From positions 57,519,800 through 57,583,799 of the forward strand of contig OX381714.1 in assembly GCA_947462335.1 (NCBI GenBank): 64,000 nt of DNA. Reading direction: 5' to 3'. A program made the translations under genes and the position numbers. This DNA is from Harmothoe impar. Taxonomy: Eukaryota > Annelida > Polychaeta > Phyllodocida > Polynoidae. The notes beneath the pieces were generated by a model, which did no database searches, had not been told where the DNA came from, and saw only the letters and a program-made list of their open reading frames with translations. This document shows, piece after piece, positions 11,073-22,905 of the stretch (positions are counted from its first letter, which is position 1; each line of letters opens with the position of its first letter).

Positions 11073-12079
11073 TACCAGCTTCCTGCCAGATTAAGGCTAC
11101 ACAGAGCAACTCACAGTTCTATAAGGATGTGGGAGCTACTCCCCTAACTGACATTAATTAGGCTCCATCTCATCAAATGTGATCGTCAGGTGTTATTTCT
11201 AAATTCTACAATATCAATAGCTCAAGGTATTCAACTCTTCCATTCTCTAGCCCCAAACATCATTCCAAATACATCTGGAGTCCTCCCAGTTCCTATAAAT
11301 TCTATGATAGCCTATAAATGACATTATACACATTGGGTTTAAAACAAATCAGTCAGTACCATCAAGAAACAAGGATATCATCAGAACACTTCCCTACTTG
11401 TTGACAAAGTCTGGGTAGGACTGCACTTCATGTTGGCACTGGAGTGGCAAGAGGCTGTGTTCGTGCCTGGTTGGGTGTTTGGAGAAATAAAAGCGGCTGG
11501 TATAATTGTCAGGATGGGCTCCATGCCACTTCTGATGTGGTCTGTAGGGAGTATTTCCAACCCCTGTAGTCATTAAGGAGAGTAGGCACGAGTGTGTATG
11601 AGATGATGGGCCATTTTTGTATTTAATTTCAGTTTCCTAATTTGTACCTTTGAAATTGTTTTCAATTAGTTTACCTGTGTTCCTCTGCTCCAATCATTAT
11701 TATTCGCCGGAACAATATTTGCCGTAGCTAAACAGTATATAGCAGCCATTCCTCGATCACCAATGTGTACAATATTGTAAATCCTTTCCCCTTTATTTAA
11801 ATTTTCTCTCTCCCTTAGCCTCCTCTTCCCATTCTGCCAAATTCCCTGCTCATTTATCATCATTTTCTTTCTCTGCCTGTCTGTATCCCTTCCCTATATA
11901 TGTTGCTGATTTCAAAATAGCTAAAGGGTTTGAATGGTCAATGCCAACCTACATTTGGCAGTTGGTCTTTAATTAACTTGAATATTCTACACATGCATTG
12001 TCTGAGAAGAATAGTTTTTAAGCTTATAACATATCTTAGAGAGAGAGTGCACAGCTATGACAGTATTGTGCACGTGCAC
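11073..12079. other. Intergenic, nothing recognised
   Basis: About 1 kb with no supported gene or repeat. Frames at 11666-11863 (-) and 11930-12130 (+) are short and featureless. Confidence 0.5.
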
Positions 12080-12668
12080 TCAAAAAGTAAACTTGTCTCC
12101 AGACTCTTCAAAGTGACGATCATAAAATAAACGAGTCAAAAACTAGTCTAAGTGACAAGGAAGTGGGTCTTCTAGCTGGAGATAGAAATCCCACTTGGTG
12201 TATGCCAGCCCAAAACCCAACATTTGCTAGCTCCGGATTCTATTTGTGGGATGGTAACCTGATAGGTTAGATACAGTGGCCCAAGAGGGTCAAAATGTAA
12301 ATCGAAAAACTAAATCAACTTTCAAGAAAATGTCAGCTGTAAAGTGTAAAATGAAAAGTCAAAACTGGTTTCCATTTCAGAAATGGGTGGAGTCGGTCTG
12401 TCAACTCATGCAAAACATCTTCTGACAGGTATCTTCTAACATGGGATTTATATTCATGGTCAGAGCTATAGGGGTGTATTAGGTGCACCAGTTTGCAACT
12501 GTGTTGCATGTAGAATAAGATGGTGTCTGGACCTGATGTTTTATATTTCTGCTGATTTCCTACCATGCATAATCAATGTGATTGGATGCAGGGATGCCCC
12601 CGTCTATATGTAGCCACAAGAAAGCAAAATTATTTACAGGGGACAAAATGGCTGCCATGTAAGTGTGA
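12080..12668 (-). repeat. Inverted repeat arm (partner 14435-14891)
   Basis: Reverse complement of this arm follows 14435-14891 at high identity: CAAAAAGTAAACTTGTCTCC, ATGTAGAATAAGATGGTG, TCAACTCATGCAAAACATCT and AAAATGGCTGCCAT all recur inverted. This arm carries about 130 extra bp (roughly 12145-12280) absent from its partner. Confidence 0.9.
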
Positions 12669-13717
12669 CCACTGCAAGGCTAGATAGTGAAAATGTGTCC
12701 AAGCCACCAGAAGTGGAGTATCACTATGGCAAGCCTAGTGCGCTCACTTTAAGAATAGTATCTACCACTTATTTTATTTTACTGTTTATCGACCACTGGT
12801 AATCTATTCATATAAATAATCCTGGAGGCCTGAGAATAAGGTTCCCAAAGTAACTACAGTCCTGCTCAGTCAACAAAAAACGTTATACAATGTTATACGA
12901 CGTTTCTCCATGGCTCCTCACTGCGGTAAAACGTTATATAACATTAAAACGTTATTTTGATGTAAAATATTTACAATGAATATATACAATGTATATGTAC
13001 AATGTGGGCCTATATATTTCTGTTAGCTGGATGGGAGTTCCAGGACTAAACCTTGACAGAGGGCTGCAAAACCCGACATATGTCAGTTAAATGAAAGTGT
13101 AGAATCGATAAAATTGGACAACCACACTTTGGTGACACATTTTCTAACCTTCTGGGAAAGGAAATAGTGACATGGGACATATTTTAAAATCGATATGAGG
13201 ACATTAGCATTTCGTAAAAAAGAAAAGGGACATGGGGACCCCAGGGGGGACCCCCTTCCCCACAAAGGGTCCCCAATAAACTTTTCACGGTTATTTCATG
13301 TCAATGGTCTCGCCAGACTATCCATCCTCAGTATTTACATTCCCTCCAGATATTTCCTAAAATAAAGGCCATCGCCCCCTCCCCCTTGCAGCGTCTTTAC
13401 TATTACTATAGTACTTGATAAAAACGGCATGTCATAGCTCATGTTTCCTTTTGCTGTGTACAACGTCCTGACGCACATCTGGTATTATGTAATGTTACTC
13501 AAGGAAGGCCGCACATCCTACCCTCGTCCCACCGACCCCCCCCCCCCCGCCATCTCCCCCCACTTCACACAAGCATGATTCGGTCTCTCTTTTGTAGACT
13601 GACCCCAAGCCCGTTTCCCTAGATTCCATGTTATTGTTTATTCTAGCTCTAAATAAAATGCACTCTATTAACTACACACTCATCTGTATTGTGTTTTAAT
13701 CAACTCCACTACGATTT
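12669..13717. other. Spacer inside the inverted repeat, no gene seen
   Basis: Contains AACGTTATA-type short repeats at 12888-12960, which resemble the AACGTTT element at 40599-40737; a GGGACC-rich patch at 13225-13275; and a C-run at 13539-13549. No coding evidence. Confidence 0.5.
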
Positions 13718-14117
13718 CCAGGCCGGTTCTCCAGGCCCAAATGTTATACTAAAGTCGCCAGGTTGATGTGATCATTGCACCCAAAATTGAGTGCAAAAGT
13801 CGCCTAGAAAATGAACAAGGGTGCAAGGTAACCATAATAGTATGTATACATTATGAAGACAGAAGGCATAATAGATTTAAGTGCTATGCAGCCATGTGCT
13901 ATGCAGCCATTGAAGTCTCCATTTCCCTTTTGGGATCGAATTATTATGTCGGGGGAGGGGGGGGGGGGTGGTGGCTTACTTCGATTCATTGATAGTTTAT
14001 TACTTATAATGCATGCTAGTGGGACCAGGTCCTGTCATCAAAATTCTATAAAATCGTTGGAACTGCCATCAACCTGGCGATTTAAGTATAACATTTGGGC
14101 CTAGAGAACTGGCCTGG
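13718..14117. mobile_element. 400-bp TIR element within the inverted-repeat loop
   Basis: Starts CCAGGCCGGTTCTCCAGGCC and ends GGCCTAGAGAACTGGCCTGG. TIRs are about 50 bp and run inward through AAATGTTATACTAAAGTCGC and its inverse. The body has two tandem copies of GTGCTATGCAGCCAT and a G-run at 13957-13968. Noncoding. Confidence 0.8.
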
Positions 14118-14164
14118 TTACATAGTGACCTTATATGTTCAGGCCTGAAAGAGTAGGGATTTGT

Positions 14165-14317
14165 CCATATGCCTGGGACTGCATTCATGCTCAATGACGA
14201 CAATTCTGGACCCTGTAGGATAGGTGTGCTGCTTGAGTTACTTGGCAGGGCTGTATTCATGCATAATGACGATTAAGGCATAATAAATTCAAGCACTATG
14301 CGGCCCTTAAAGGGTCA
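14165..14317. mobile_element. TTAA-MITE family copy (fragment)
   Basis: Family core TTGGCAGGGCTGTATTCATG, then CATAATGACG, and the right end GGCCCTTAAAGGGTC. Confidence 0.65.
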
Positions 14318-14434
14318 AAATATCAAAATAAAAATAGTGATCAATTCCTACACTGACCTTGGCTACTCTATGTGTTATGCCTAGTACCGGTCACCACAAC
14401 CAGCTGCCCTGGAAAACCAATACATATACCTAGC

Positions 14435-14891
14435 TGGTCACACTCCTATGGCAGCCATTTTGTCCCCTATAAATTATGTTGCTTCATAACCATAGCTGTG
14501 CAGCTGACCACATTGATTATGCATGGTAGGAAATCAGCAGAAATATAAAACATCAGGTCCAGCCACCATCTTATTCTACATGCAACACAGTTGCAAACTG
14601 GTGCACCTAATACACCCCTATAGCTCTGACCATGAATATAAATCCCATGTAAGAAGATACCTGTCAGAAGATGTTTTGCATGAGTTGACAGACTGACTCC
14701 ACCCATTTCTAAAATGGAAACCAGTTTTGACTTTTCATTTTACACTTCACAGCTGACATTTTCTTGAAAGTTGATTTTGTTTTTTGATTTACATTTTGAC
14801 CCTCTTGGGCCACGGTAGTTAGACAACTTTGGACTCGTTTATTTTATGATAGTCACTTCGACAAGTCTGGAGACAAGTTTACTTTTTCAGT
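14435..14891 (+). repeat. Inverted repeat arm (partner 12080-12668)
   Basis: Plus-orientation partner. It runs from GGTCACACTCCTATGGCAGC to AAGTTTACTTTTTC. Identity looks well above 90% over shared parts, so the pair could form a long hairpin across a 1.77-kb loop. Confidence 0.9.
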
Positions 14892-15413
14892 GTGGATGCC
14901 CCAGTCCTTGACACCAGGCTGCTTGTCACTTCATTCACAGTCCCCTTAATAAGCCGTGCACATACTGCTGTACATGTCTGGACTTACAAGTATGGTTATA
15001 TATAGTCATGTGGGTGGCTGCCTCCTGGGAAAATGCTCCTGGTGACTGCCTTAAAGTATTAGATTGCCAAATCAATATTTTGCGATATACATTTTCCCTT
15101 GGGATCTGCAAAACCGAAATTTGGCAAATTTTGGAGATGTTCATTGAAGGAATATATTGGGCTGGATCTGAGGCAGCAGATAGCAGCTCATACATGGAGT
15201 CAAAATATGGAGATAGCAGAGGAAAGTACCTTTATTTCATGGCGGATACAATGATCACTATGCTTAAGTACTAGAAATCCCGTATCCCATGCCCCCCATG
15301 GGATACAATGTTCCTGTATCACATGGCCTATGACATCATCATTTGTTCAAATTCTTATGGCCATTTATATGCAATTTAACATATTTTTAAGGTTAAAAAC
15401 CATGAAATAAAGG
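14892..15413. other. Intergenic, nothing recognised
   Basis: Overlapping short frames on both strands (14935-15274) show no domain. The 15290-15310 segment has a small repeat of a CCCATGGGATACAATG type. Confidence 0.45.
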
Positions 15414-15530
15414 CAAAGGCCCATGGTCAGAGAATTTTTGGTATCGTTCCCCCCTCGGCTTCGTGGGATACTGCCCCAGCCCCACCTCGGTGGGAACGAT
15501 ACCAAAATATCCTCTGGCCATGAGCCTTTG
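15414..15530. repeat. Hairpin with ~38-bp arms
   Basis: Left arm 15414-15451 (CAAAGGCCCATGG...GGTATCGTTCCC) is the inverse of 15492-15530, with about four mismatches and a 40-nt CG/CC-rich loop. It may be a very short foldback element. Confidence 0.8.
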
Positions 15531-15548
15531 TCTATGTCTGATGTCTGT

Positions 15549-15740
15549 GTGTATGCAGGGTGGTCCCTATGTCCCAGGACAGTGTGTTCTGTGGTACGGG
15601 CAATTTCTTCCTAAATGTCTCATTCCCCCTGGAGGATGGGTCTGCTGTCATTGTGAGTGCTGGAGGTGGTACTGTGTTAAGGCTATTGCTGTGCTTGCCA
15701 AGCGGGGCGTCGTAATGAATCGGTACCGTCACGTACAGTA
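15549..15740 (+). repeat. Direct repeat, copy 1 (second at 16190-16345)
   Basis: Shares GCAGGGTGGTCCCTATGTCC, CCTAAATGTC, CCCCTGGAGGA and GGTCTGCTGTCATTGTG with 16190-16345. The TIR element at 15807-16182 lies between the copies. Confidence 0.8.
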
Positions 15741-15806
15741 GGGCCTAGCTATTGTGACTATGACACATGTATCTCATCCCTGTATACCTCTAAGTGGTGT
15801 GTGTCT

Positions 15807-16182
15807 GCAGTCTTTGCGAAAACATGCAGGACAGTGGCAATGTCCTGCTAAAATGCCACCGGTCCAGCAGATTCACAAGTGTAGCAGGACCGAATGTCCA
15901 GTAACATGTTGGGATTTTTCGAACTAAAAGAATTTAGTAGGGTTTCTAAAGCTGAAATATGTTTGTCAATATACTGTGTAAAACTATGTATCTATTCTGA
16001 TTTGGCCTTAAATGATTACAAATATTGAGTATTTTTAGTGTAAAACACTATTTCATATTTAAAATGCATAAATTGTCAAATACATGGCTATCCGTTCCTT
16101 CAAAAATGTTGCCGGTCCTGCAACATTGAAAATTTGCAGGACCGAATGTCCTGTAGGATGAAAAAGTTTTCGCAGAGACTGT
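15807..16182. mobile_element. TIR element (GCAGTCTTTGCGAAAAC ends)
   Basis: Left end GCAGTCTTTGCGAAAACATG; right end AAGTTTTCGCAGAGACTGT. Subterminal blocks GCAGGACAGTGGCAATGTCC and GCAGGACCGAATGTCCTG repeat internally. Noncoding, 376 bp. Confidence 0.75.
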
Positions 16183-16189
16183 GTCTGTG

Positions 16190-16345
16190 TGCAGGGTGGT
16201 CCCTATGTCCCAGGATGGTGCGTACTGTGGCAAACCTGTTTATCCTAAATGTCCCCTGCCCCCTGGAGGACCGGTCTGCTGTCATTGTGGGTGTTGGGAG
16301 CTTACTCTGCCACTGTGCTAGGCAATAAGAGGAGACAGTCGTAAT
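16190..16345 (+). repeat. Direct repeat, copy 2
   Basis: Diverged copy of 15549-15740; see that entry. Confidence 0.75.
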
Positions 16346-16827
16346 GAATCTGTACAACAGCCATTGTGTGTATACAATACATCAACCTCACGCCTCATCT
16401 TCCTATTCAGAGTCTATATAATGCACTGCAGCTGTTTTTGTTGGTAAACCTTTGCATATGAAATACACCAGAATTGGCCTTCTGCCCTCTCTCCCTCTCC
16501 CTCTTTCACCAAATTCACCATCTGGAATAAAAGGTTTCACAATGATTTAATTGATGGGTATGTTTATATACATCCCTGTCTTATGCTGTATTGTTGACCT
16601 GGAACCAACACTTGACCGATCAAAGTCTGACCAACTTTGATTAAAAGGACACAACACCATAATCCCCTTCTCCTGCTAACCAGGACTTCATATACTTACT
16701 GTTTAAAGCCAAAAGAGCAAATAAAGATATTTCCAAACCTAAAAATTTCACTTTCACTTTAGTATACCTTTAGTGCTAGGAAATACTCTTAGAAGTGGAA
16801 TCCAGCTATTTAATGCTTATCTATATT
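16346..16827. other. Intergenic, nothing recognised
   Basis: CT-rich patch near 16483-16507. No supported gene. Confidence 0.45.
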
Positions 16828-16993
16828 GGAACACCCTGAGCCTCTAGTATGCCATTCCTACCCAATGCATGTACTAGATACTGCTGAACAGGCCCAGCTT
16901 ATTGGGTAATTAATTACCCGGAATCATTGGGTTGGCCTGAGGGCAGCATCAAATATTTACTGAAGCCAGATCTGGGGGGGTAATCCACTGCAC
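16828..16993 (+). repeat. Dispersed repeat, inverted copy at 35330-35495
   Basis: GGGTAATTAATTACCCGG, TCAAATATTTACTGA and GTAATCCACTGCAC recur inverted at 35330-35495. This pair falls outside the collinear inverted series. Confidence 0.8.
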
Positions 16994-17565
16994 ACCAGAC
17001 CTGAGACAAGGTTATTTGGCAGGGAGCAGGCACTGTGCTTGCACACTAATTCTACAACTATAACTGTATAACTAACTATTCTATAAGTAATTGCTTTTGA
17101 TAAGTATAATTATCTTAGCACTTTACGTTCGGTCTATTCTGCCTATTTGCTTTGCTGAAGAAGTTAACTTTAAAACCTCTTATAAAATATTCTTGTTATA
17201 AAAACATTGCTGAACAACAAAGCTGGACACATGATAGAGCATCATTAGACTATTAATAGCTGGTTGCCTTTTTCATAGGTAAACAGTAGAATCTGCCGTA
17301 GGTTCACAGTTTATTGTAGGTAAACAGTAGACTCTACTATAAAGTTACAGTAGGTGCTGTAAAACTACAGTATATTTCTCTGTATACCTACACTAACTAT
17401 TTACAGTGTACCATATATATTGGACAGTGGCAGTAAGATAATCCAACAAATGGGTCAGACTAGATGACCTCTGTCTCCTATCAATGAGCCCATCCATACT
17501 GCCTGTATACAAGGAGAATGCGGTTGCAATATATGGAGTGTCATGCAGTGTCAAGACTGTAATAC
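16994..17565. other. Intergenic with degenerate repeats
   Basis: 17280-17335 holds two copies of GTAGGTAAACAGTAGA-type sequence. 17430-17560 resembles 4560-4700 (CCCATCCATACTG...ATATATGG-GTGTCA), giving a third diverged copy of that repeat. Confidence 0.5.
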
Positions 17566-17757
17566 ACTCTAAGAACGGTGTGTTACGTTTACACACTTAT
17601 TAACACACTTTTCTGCAGCCACTTTTAACACACATTTTGGTGTAACACACTATGCACTAAACGCTCTTTGCCAAACGTGTGTTGATCTCAAAAGTGTGTT
17701 GCAAATTTGTGTGTATAACTCCTCATGCATGTTCCCGCAACACACTGTTCTTAGAGT
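17566..17757. mobile_element. MITE with ACTCTAAGAAC ends
   Basis: Left ACTCTAAGAACGGTGTGTTA and right CAACACACTGTTCTTAGAGT form TIRs of about 20 bp. The body is rich in AACACAC / GTGTGTT words. TA dinucleotides lie one to two bases outside each end. Confidence 0.8.
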
Positions 17758-18880
17758 ATACTCATGGTGATGGCAATAGAGTCCATATAGCCATCTATTG
17801 TAGCCCAGGAATGACACAGGCATGGATAATATCTATTGGTATAAGCAAAACCGGTATTACCCCCTTAGCATCCCAGAGTAAACATCTAGTTCCCGTTGAG
17901 GGAACTCAAATACACTCAATGTCTACAGCGATGTGCTTGCATAGTGGACAGAAATATGAGACAGCGGTGGTAAGAAGGGACTATAGTCTTTGGCTGGTGA
18001 GTTATGTGGAGTACTTTGTAACGACAAACAAGATGTACTGCTATGTAGAGTTTTTAATCAGACACAGATAAATTATACAGTATATTGTACACAGACACTG
18101 CAGAGTTGTATCTGTGTAACTGGAGTGCATAACGGCAGCAAATGTTATCTCCCTGAACGCTTACAACGTTAGGTGTTCTACACCTGTATGGAATATTACT
18201 GAATTAATTGCCTGTGCCTATTTCACTGTAGGTAACAGTGGAGTGATACACATAGAACAGTGTGCATACACATCAATATGATTCTCTCAGGCTATAGAGT
18301 TTTTGAGTTGTCTTCCTCTACGGGGTGTATATGAAATATGACCCCATACACTCACCTGTTGGTGAAGATGAAAGAGTCAGAGTGTAGAGGAAGCTGATAG
18401 AAAGCACAGCCACTGTACTGGCCATGGGTATTATTATTCTGTAAAACCTGTAGTCATGAGTGAGTTATCTTACAAGAAGCCTATTCCGTCTAAAACTATT
18501 CCCTCCTCTGGTCATTCTTTTTCATGTTAATTCAAATATCTTCTGTTCACATTAGATTGATATCACTGTTGTTCTTTATGATGTACAGAGAATTCAGGAC
18601 TTTAAACATATTGTAAAAGTGTGTTTCTACCTGGTTTCCCTGAAAGATCTTCCCCAACATTATTTGAATGGATCACATGGGAAATAAATAAATTGTCAGT
18701 CTTCAGGTAGAGATGCCACACCTAACAATCTAGTAAATGGGAAAGACTATCAATCCCCTCTAAAGCAGCAGTGTCTCAACCACAGAAAATGAATATCCTG
18801 CTTTCTCCTAAAATGTCTATGCAAGGGGAAATGCAAATTTGTTTCTATTATGCGTTCATTGTGACATGATATACAAATTA
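17758..18880. other. Intergenic, nothing recognised
   Basis: A 130-aa plus-strand frame starts inside the MITE and ends at 18071. It has no recognisable domain and begins in repeat sequence, so it is not called as a gene. Confidence 0.5.
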
Positions 18881-20100
18881 GTTACCTTTTGTGATCATTG
18901 TACAATTGTAATACCTGAAGCACTCGCATATTGTGTGCACACCTTTCACCACCACCACCTTCTATTCACTCCAACCACACGGGTAAACAGAAAGGGGGCT
19001 AAGTGGCCTCATTTCCACCCTACGCTAAGGGAGGGACAACATCACACAATCTCACAGGTCCCAAATAGCCAGGTTCCCTGAGGGTGGGGAAAGCCTTTAC
19101 CTGTAGCCTTGGGTGGGGTCTTGGTGGGTCACCAGTATGTGTACACAGATAATCTTATACTGCAGAACTTAGTCAATAGTGACAAACCTAGTTAGTCATT
19201 TTTTGGCCCCCTATATAACAAAGCAGGGTTAGTCAATACTATCAGGTAGAGTCAGCAGTGACCAACCCATCTTAGTCCCTCCATTCCTATTAGTATGGGG
19301 CCAAGTCTTTTTGGGGGATCAATATCACTATATATAGAGGCATTTTAAAACCTGGGATAGCCTCAACAGACTGAGCCTGGAGCATTTAGACTATCAGTGT
19401 ATGAAGAGCAGGGAGAGATAAAACAGGCCCCAAGCATTAGCTGACTGCCACTACCCTGTCCGACTCACCTCCAGCCAATCCCTCATCTCTTTGCTGTGTG
19501 TATAGGGCCAAAAGGGAACTGTCCAAATTCTATGCCATCCAATACACAGCAGTGTAGCCCAAGAGCACAGTAGTCCCCAACGGTATTGAACAACCCTGAG
19601 GTATCACCTCTATGTCGGCCTGCCAGCCCAGGGCATGACCCTCCAGTTCTATCCAATGTATCAGCCCTGCCAGGGCTGGCCTACACTGATATTCTTTGGC
19701 TCCCTATACAATTAATCTGTCAGTCACTGTAGCCTAACCAAGTTTGTCATATTTTGGCTCCCTATACGACCAAGCTAGGTAGGTTAATAATGTCAGGTTG
19801 GTCAGTACTGACAAAATCACCTTAGTCTTTCTATTTCAGTCATTTTGAGGCATAAGTCATATGTTGTTTTGACACAGTCATTCTTAAATAGCACTTGGTC
19901 ATACCTGACACTGTCCCTATGACCAACCTGGGATAGCCACTACAGACTGAGTGCCGAGGCTTTTATATTATCTATGTAAACAGACTTCCCCTCATGCCCC
20001 CCACTCATACCTGTACAGACCTTCAACCATGCCTCCTTACCCTCTATATATAATCCTATAGTTGTACATCCCCAGTCCATCAACCTTTGAGTCGCTTACA

Positions 20101-20221
20101 CTGTAAAAGGGTGAATCCACTGATGCAAATCCGTCGGATTGGATGAACATTCACAATGTTAGACCTATGGACAAATCTTGTCTGATAGACGGATTCACAT
20201 CAGTGCATTCACCCCTTCAGG
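20101..20221. mobile_element. MITE with GGGTGAATCCACTGAT ends
   Basis: AAAAGGGTGAATCCACTGAT faces ATCAGTGCATTCACCCCTT, and inner ATCCGTCGGATTGGAT faces an inverse-like block. It is duplicated with copy A/B (second at 21962-22082). A relative lies at 32262-32386. Confidence 0.75.
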
Positions 20222-20582
20222 TCCAATTCACCCCTGTATATTCATTTTGACTGATGGCCACCCTCATACCATCCTCCATAAGCCAGGTAAGGCCATGCAG
20301 TAAGGCAGAGTCACCTCTCTAGGAAAGTCACCCATACTATAAGCCCCACCGCTGACCCATCCACACACTCATCCAATCCCAATATGATCCCCATGCAAGA
20401 GTCCCATACCTACTCATACTGCCACTACAGTTTACTACATACCCACTTTACTCCGAGCCCACTACCTGTAGTCACAGACACAGGGCCTGACACAATGCCA
20501 GAGGATAGAGAAGGGAGCTAGGAGAATGGTTGCAAGCACAAATCAATATATCCCTGGCACAGACTGAACAGAATGAGACACT

Positions 20583-20728
20583 TAACCCTTTCAGGATGGC
20601 ATAGTACTTTGATTCATTAGGTCCTTTTGTTAGCATGATGCATGCATACAGCATCTGTATTACTTCCATCATATTGACCAAATGGGTGTACCTATGCAGT
20701 ACCACCAACTCACTGGCACTGCATTGGT
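20583..20728. mobile_element. TTAA-MITE copy truncated by the tandem-duplication junction
   Basis: Begins TTAACCCTTTCAGGATGG as in the complete copy at 22444-22646, then stops at GCATTGGT, where the 13-bp junction filler begins. Confidence 0.85.
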
Positions 20729-20741
20729 AAGCGACTGCATA
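20729..20741. other. 13-bp filler at the duplication junction
   Basis: AAGCGACTGCATA separates the end of copy A from the start of copy B and matches neither flank. Such filler is typical of end-joining repair. Confidence 0.7.
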
Positions 20742-22589
20742 GTTACCTTTTGTGATCATTGTACAATTGTAATACCTGAAGCACTCGCATATTGTGTGCA
20801 CACCTTTCACCACCACCACCTTCTATTCACTCCAACCACACGGGTAAACAGAAAGGGGGCTAAGTGGCCTCATTTCCACCCTACGCTAAGGGAGGGACAA
20901 CATCACACAATCTCACAGGTCCCAAATAGCCAGGTTCCCTGAGGGTGGGGAAAGCCTTTACCTGTAGCCTTGGGTGGGGTCTTGGTGGGTCACCAGTATG
21001 TGTACACAGATAATCTTATACTGCAGAACTTAGTCAATAGTGACAAACCTAGTTAGTCATTTTTTGGCCCCCTATATAACAAAGCAGGGTTAGTCAATAC
21101 TATCAGGTAGAGTCAGCAGTGACCAACCCATCTTAGTCCCTCCATTCCTATTAGTATGGGGCCAAGTCTTTTTGGGGGATCAATATCACTATATATAGAG
21201 GCATTTTAAAACCTGGGATAGCCTCAACAGACTGAGCCTGGAGCATTTAGACTATCAGTGTATGAAGAGCAGGGAGAGATAAAACAGGCCCCAAGCATTA
21301 GCTGACTGCCACTACCCTGTCCGACTCACCTCCAGCCAATCCCTCATCTCTTTGCTGTGTGTATAGGGCCAAAAGGGAACTGTCCAAATTCTATGCCATC
21401 CAATACACAGCAGTGTAGCCCAAGAGCACAGTAGTCCCCAACGGTATTGAACAACCCTGAGGTATCACCTCTATGTCGGCCTGCCAGCCCAGGGCATGAC
21501 CCTCCAGTTCTATCCAATGTATCAGCCCTGCCAGGGCTGGCCTACACTGATATTCTTTGGCTCCCTATACAATTAATCTGTCAGTCACTGTAGCCTAACC
21601 AAGTTTGTCATATTTTGGCTCCCTATACGACCAAGCTAGGTAGGTTAATAATGTCAGGTTGGTCAGTACTGACAAAATCACCTTAGTCTTTCTATTTCAG
21701 TCATTTTGAGGCATAAGTCATATGTTGTTTTGACACAGTCATTCTTAAATAGCACTTGGTCATACCTGACACTGTCCCTATGACCAACCTGGGATAGCCA
21801 CTACAGACTGAGTGCCGAGGCTTTTATATTATCTATGTAAACAGACTTCCCCTCATGCCCCCCACTCATACCTGTACAGACCTTCAACCATGCCTCCTTA
21901 CCCTCTATATATAATCCTATAGTTGTACATCCCCAGTCCATCAACCTTTGAGTCGCTTACACTGTAAAAGGGTGAATCCACTGATGCAAATCCGTCGGAT
22001 TGGATGAACATTCACAATGTTAGACCTATGGACAAATCTTGTCTGATAGACGGATTCACATCAGTGCATTCACCCCTTCAGGTCCAATTCACCCCTGTAT
22101 ATTCATTTTGACTGATGGCCACCCTCATACCATCCTCCATAAGCCAGGTAAGGCCATGCAGTAAGGCAGAGTCACCTCTCTAGGAAAGTCACCCATACTA
22201 TAAGCCCCACCGCTGACCCATCCACACACTCATCCAATCCCAATATGATCCCCATGCAAGAGTCCCATACCTACTCATACTGCCACTACAGTTTACTACA
22301 TACCCACTTTACTCCGAGCCCACTACCTGTAGTCACAGACACAGGGCCTGACACAATGCCAGAGGATAGAGAAGGGAGCTAGGAGAATGGTTGCAAGCAC
22401 AAATCAATATATCCCTGGCACAGACTGAACAGAATGAGACACTTAACCCTTTCAGGATGGCATAGTACTTTGATTCATTAGGTCCTTTTGTTAGCATGAT
22501 GCATGCATACAGCATCTGTATTACTTCCATCATATTGACCAAATGGGTGTACCTATGCAGTACCACCAACTCACTGGCACTGCATTGGT
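20742..22589 (+). repeat. 1,848-bp tandem duplication, copy B
   Basis: Near-identical second copy of 18881-20728. Its right edge runs on into the remainder of the TTAA-MITE, so copy B retains the original right flank. Confidence 0.95.
21962..22082. mobile_element. MITE with GGGTGAATCCACTGAT ends (copy in B)
   Basis: Duplicate of 20101-20221. Confidence 0.75.
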
Positions 22590-22646
22590 GCATGATACTA
22601 CCAAGGTCATGGTGAATTCAAGCATGATGCCCTCCTTAAAGGGTTA
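22444..22646. mobile_element. TTAA-MITE, complete copy
   Basis: Flanked by TTAA at both ends (CTTAACCCTTTCAGG; CCTTAAAGGGTTAAG). About 200 bp with the nested CATGATGCATGCAT / GCATTGGTGCATGAT core. Confidence 0.85.
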
Positions 22647-22659
22647 AGAAGTGTTATAC

Positions 22660-22905
22660 TGAAAGGCCTCATTTGATGGCCATTGGCATGGCATTGACTA
22701 CATATGGATTTGGAGATTACCCCAAGAGGTATTTGTTTCTTCAAGTCTCTATTGTCCTTCTCATCAAGGATATCACCGCCTCAGAAAGATGTTTTCTTTG
22801 GGTCTCATTGTTTCAGTATCAATGGCTGTTAAATTACCTTAATGCAGGATGTCATTTTGATTTAGGTCATTTTGAAAGCAGTTACATTTAAGTATGAAAG
22901 CATTT
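22660..22905 (+). repeat. Dispersed repeat T, copy 2
   Basis: Same family as 9990-10270 and, inverted, 29460-29790. Confidence 0.75.

Larger units (their letters stand above)
18881..20728 (+). repeat. 1,848-bp tandem duplication, copy A
   Basis: Starts GTTACCTTTTGTGATCATTG and reappears at a constant offset of 1,861 bp. Every line compared is identical. No gene is carried; contents are the CACCACC segment, GTCAGT-rich sequence, a small TIR element and a truncated TTAA-MITE. Ends at GCATTGGT, where copy B continues into the rest of the MITE. Confidence 0.95.

Noticed and set aside
17679..18071. 130-aa plus-strand frame
   Set aside because: Starts inside a MITE, has no domain, and codon use does not differ from surrounding noncoding DNA.
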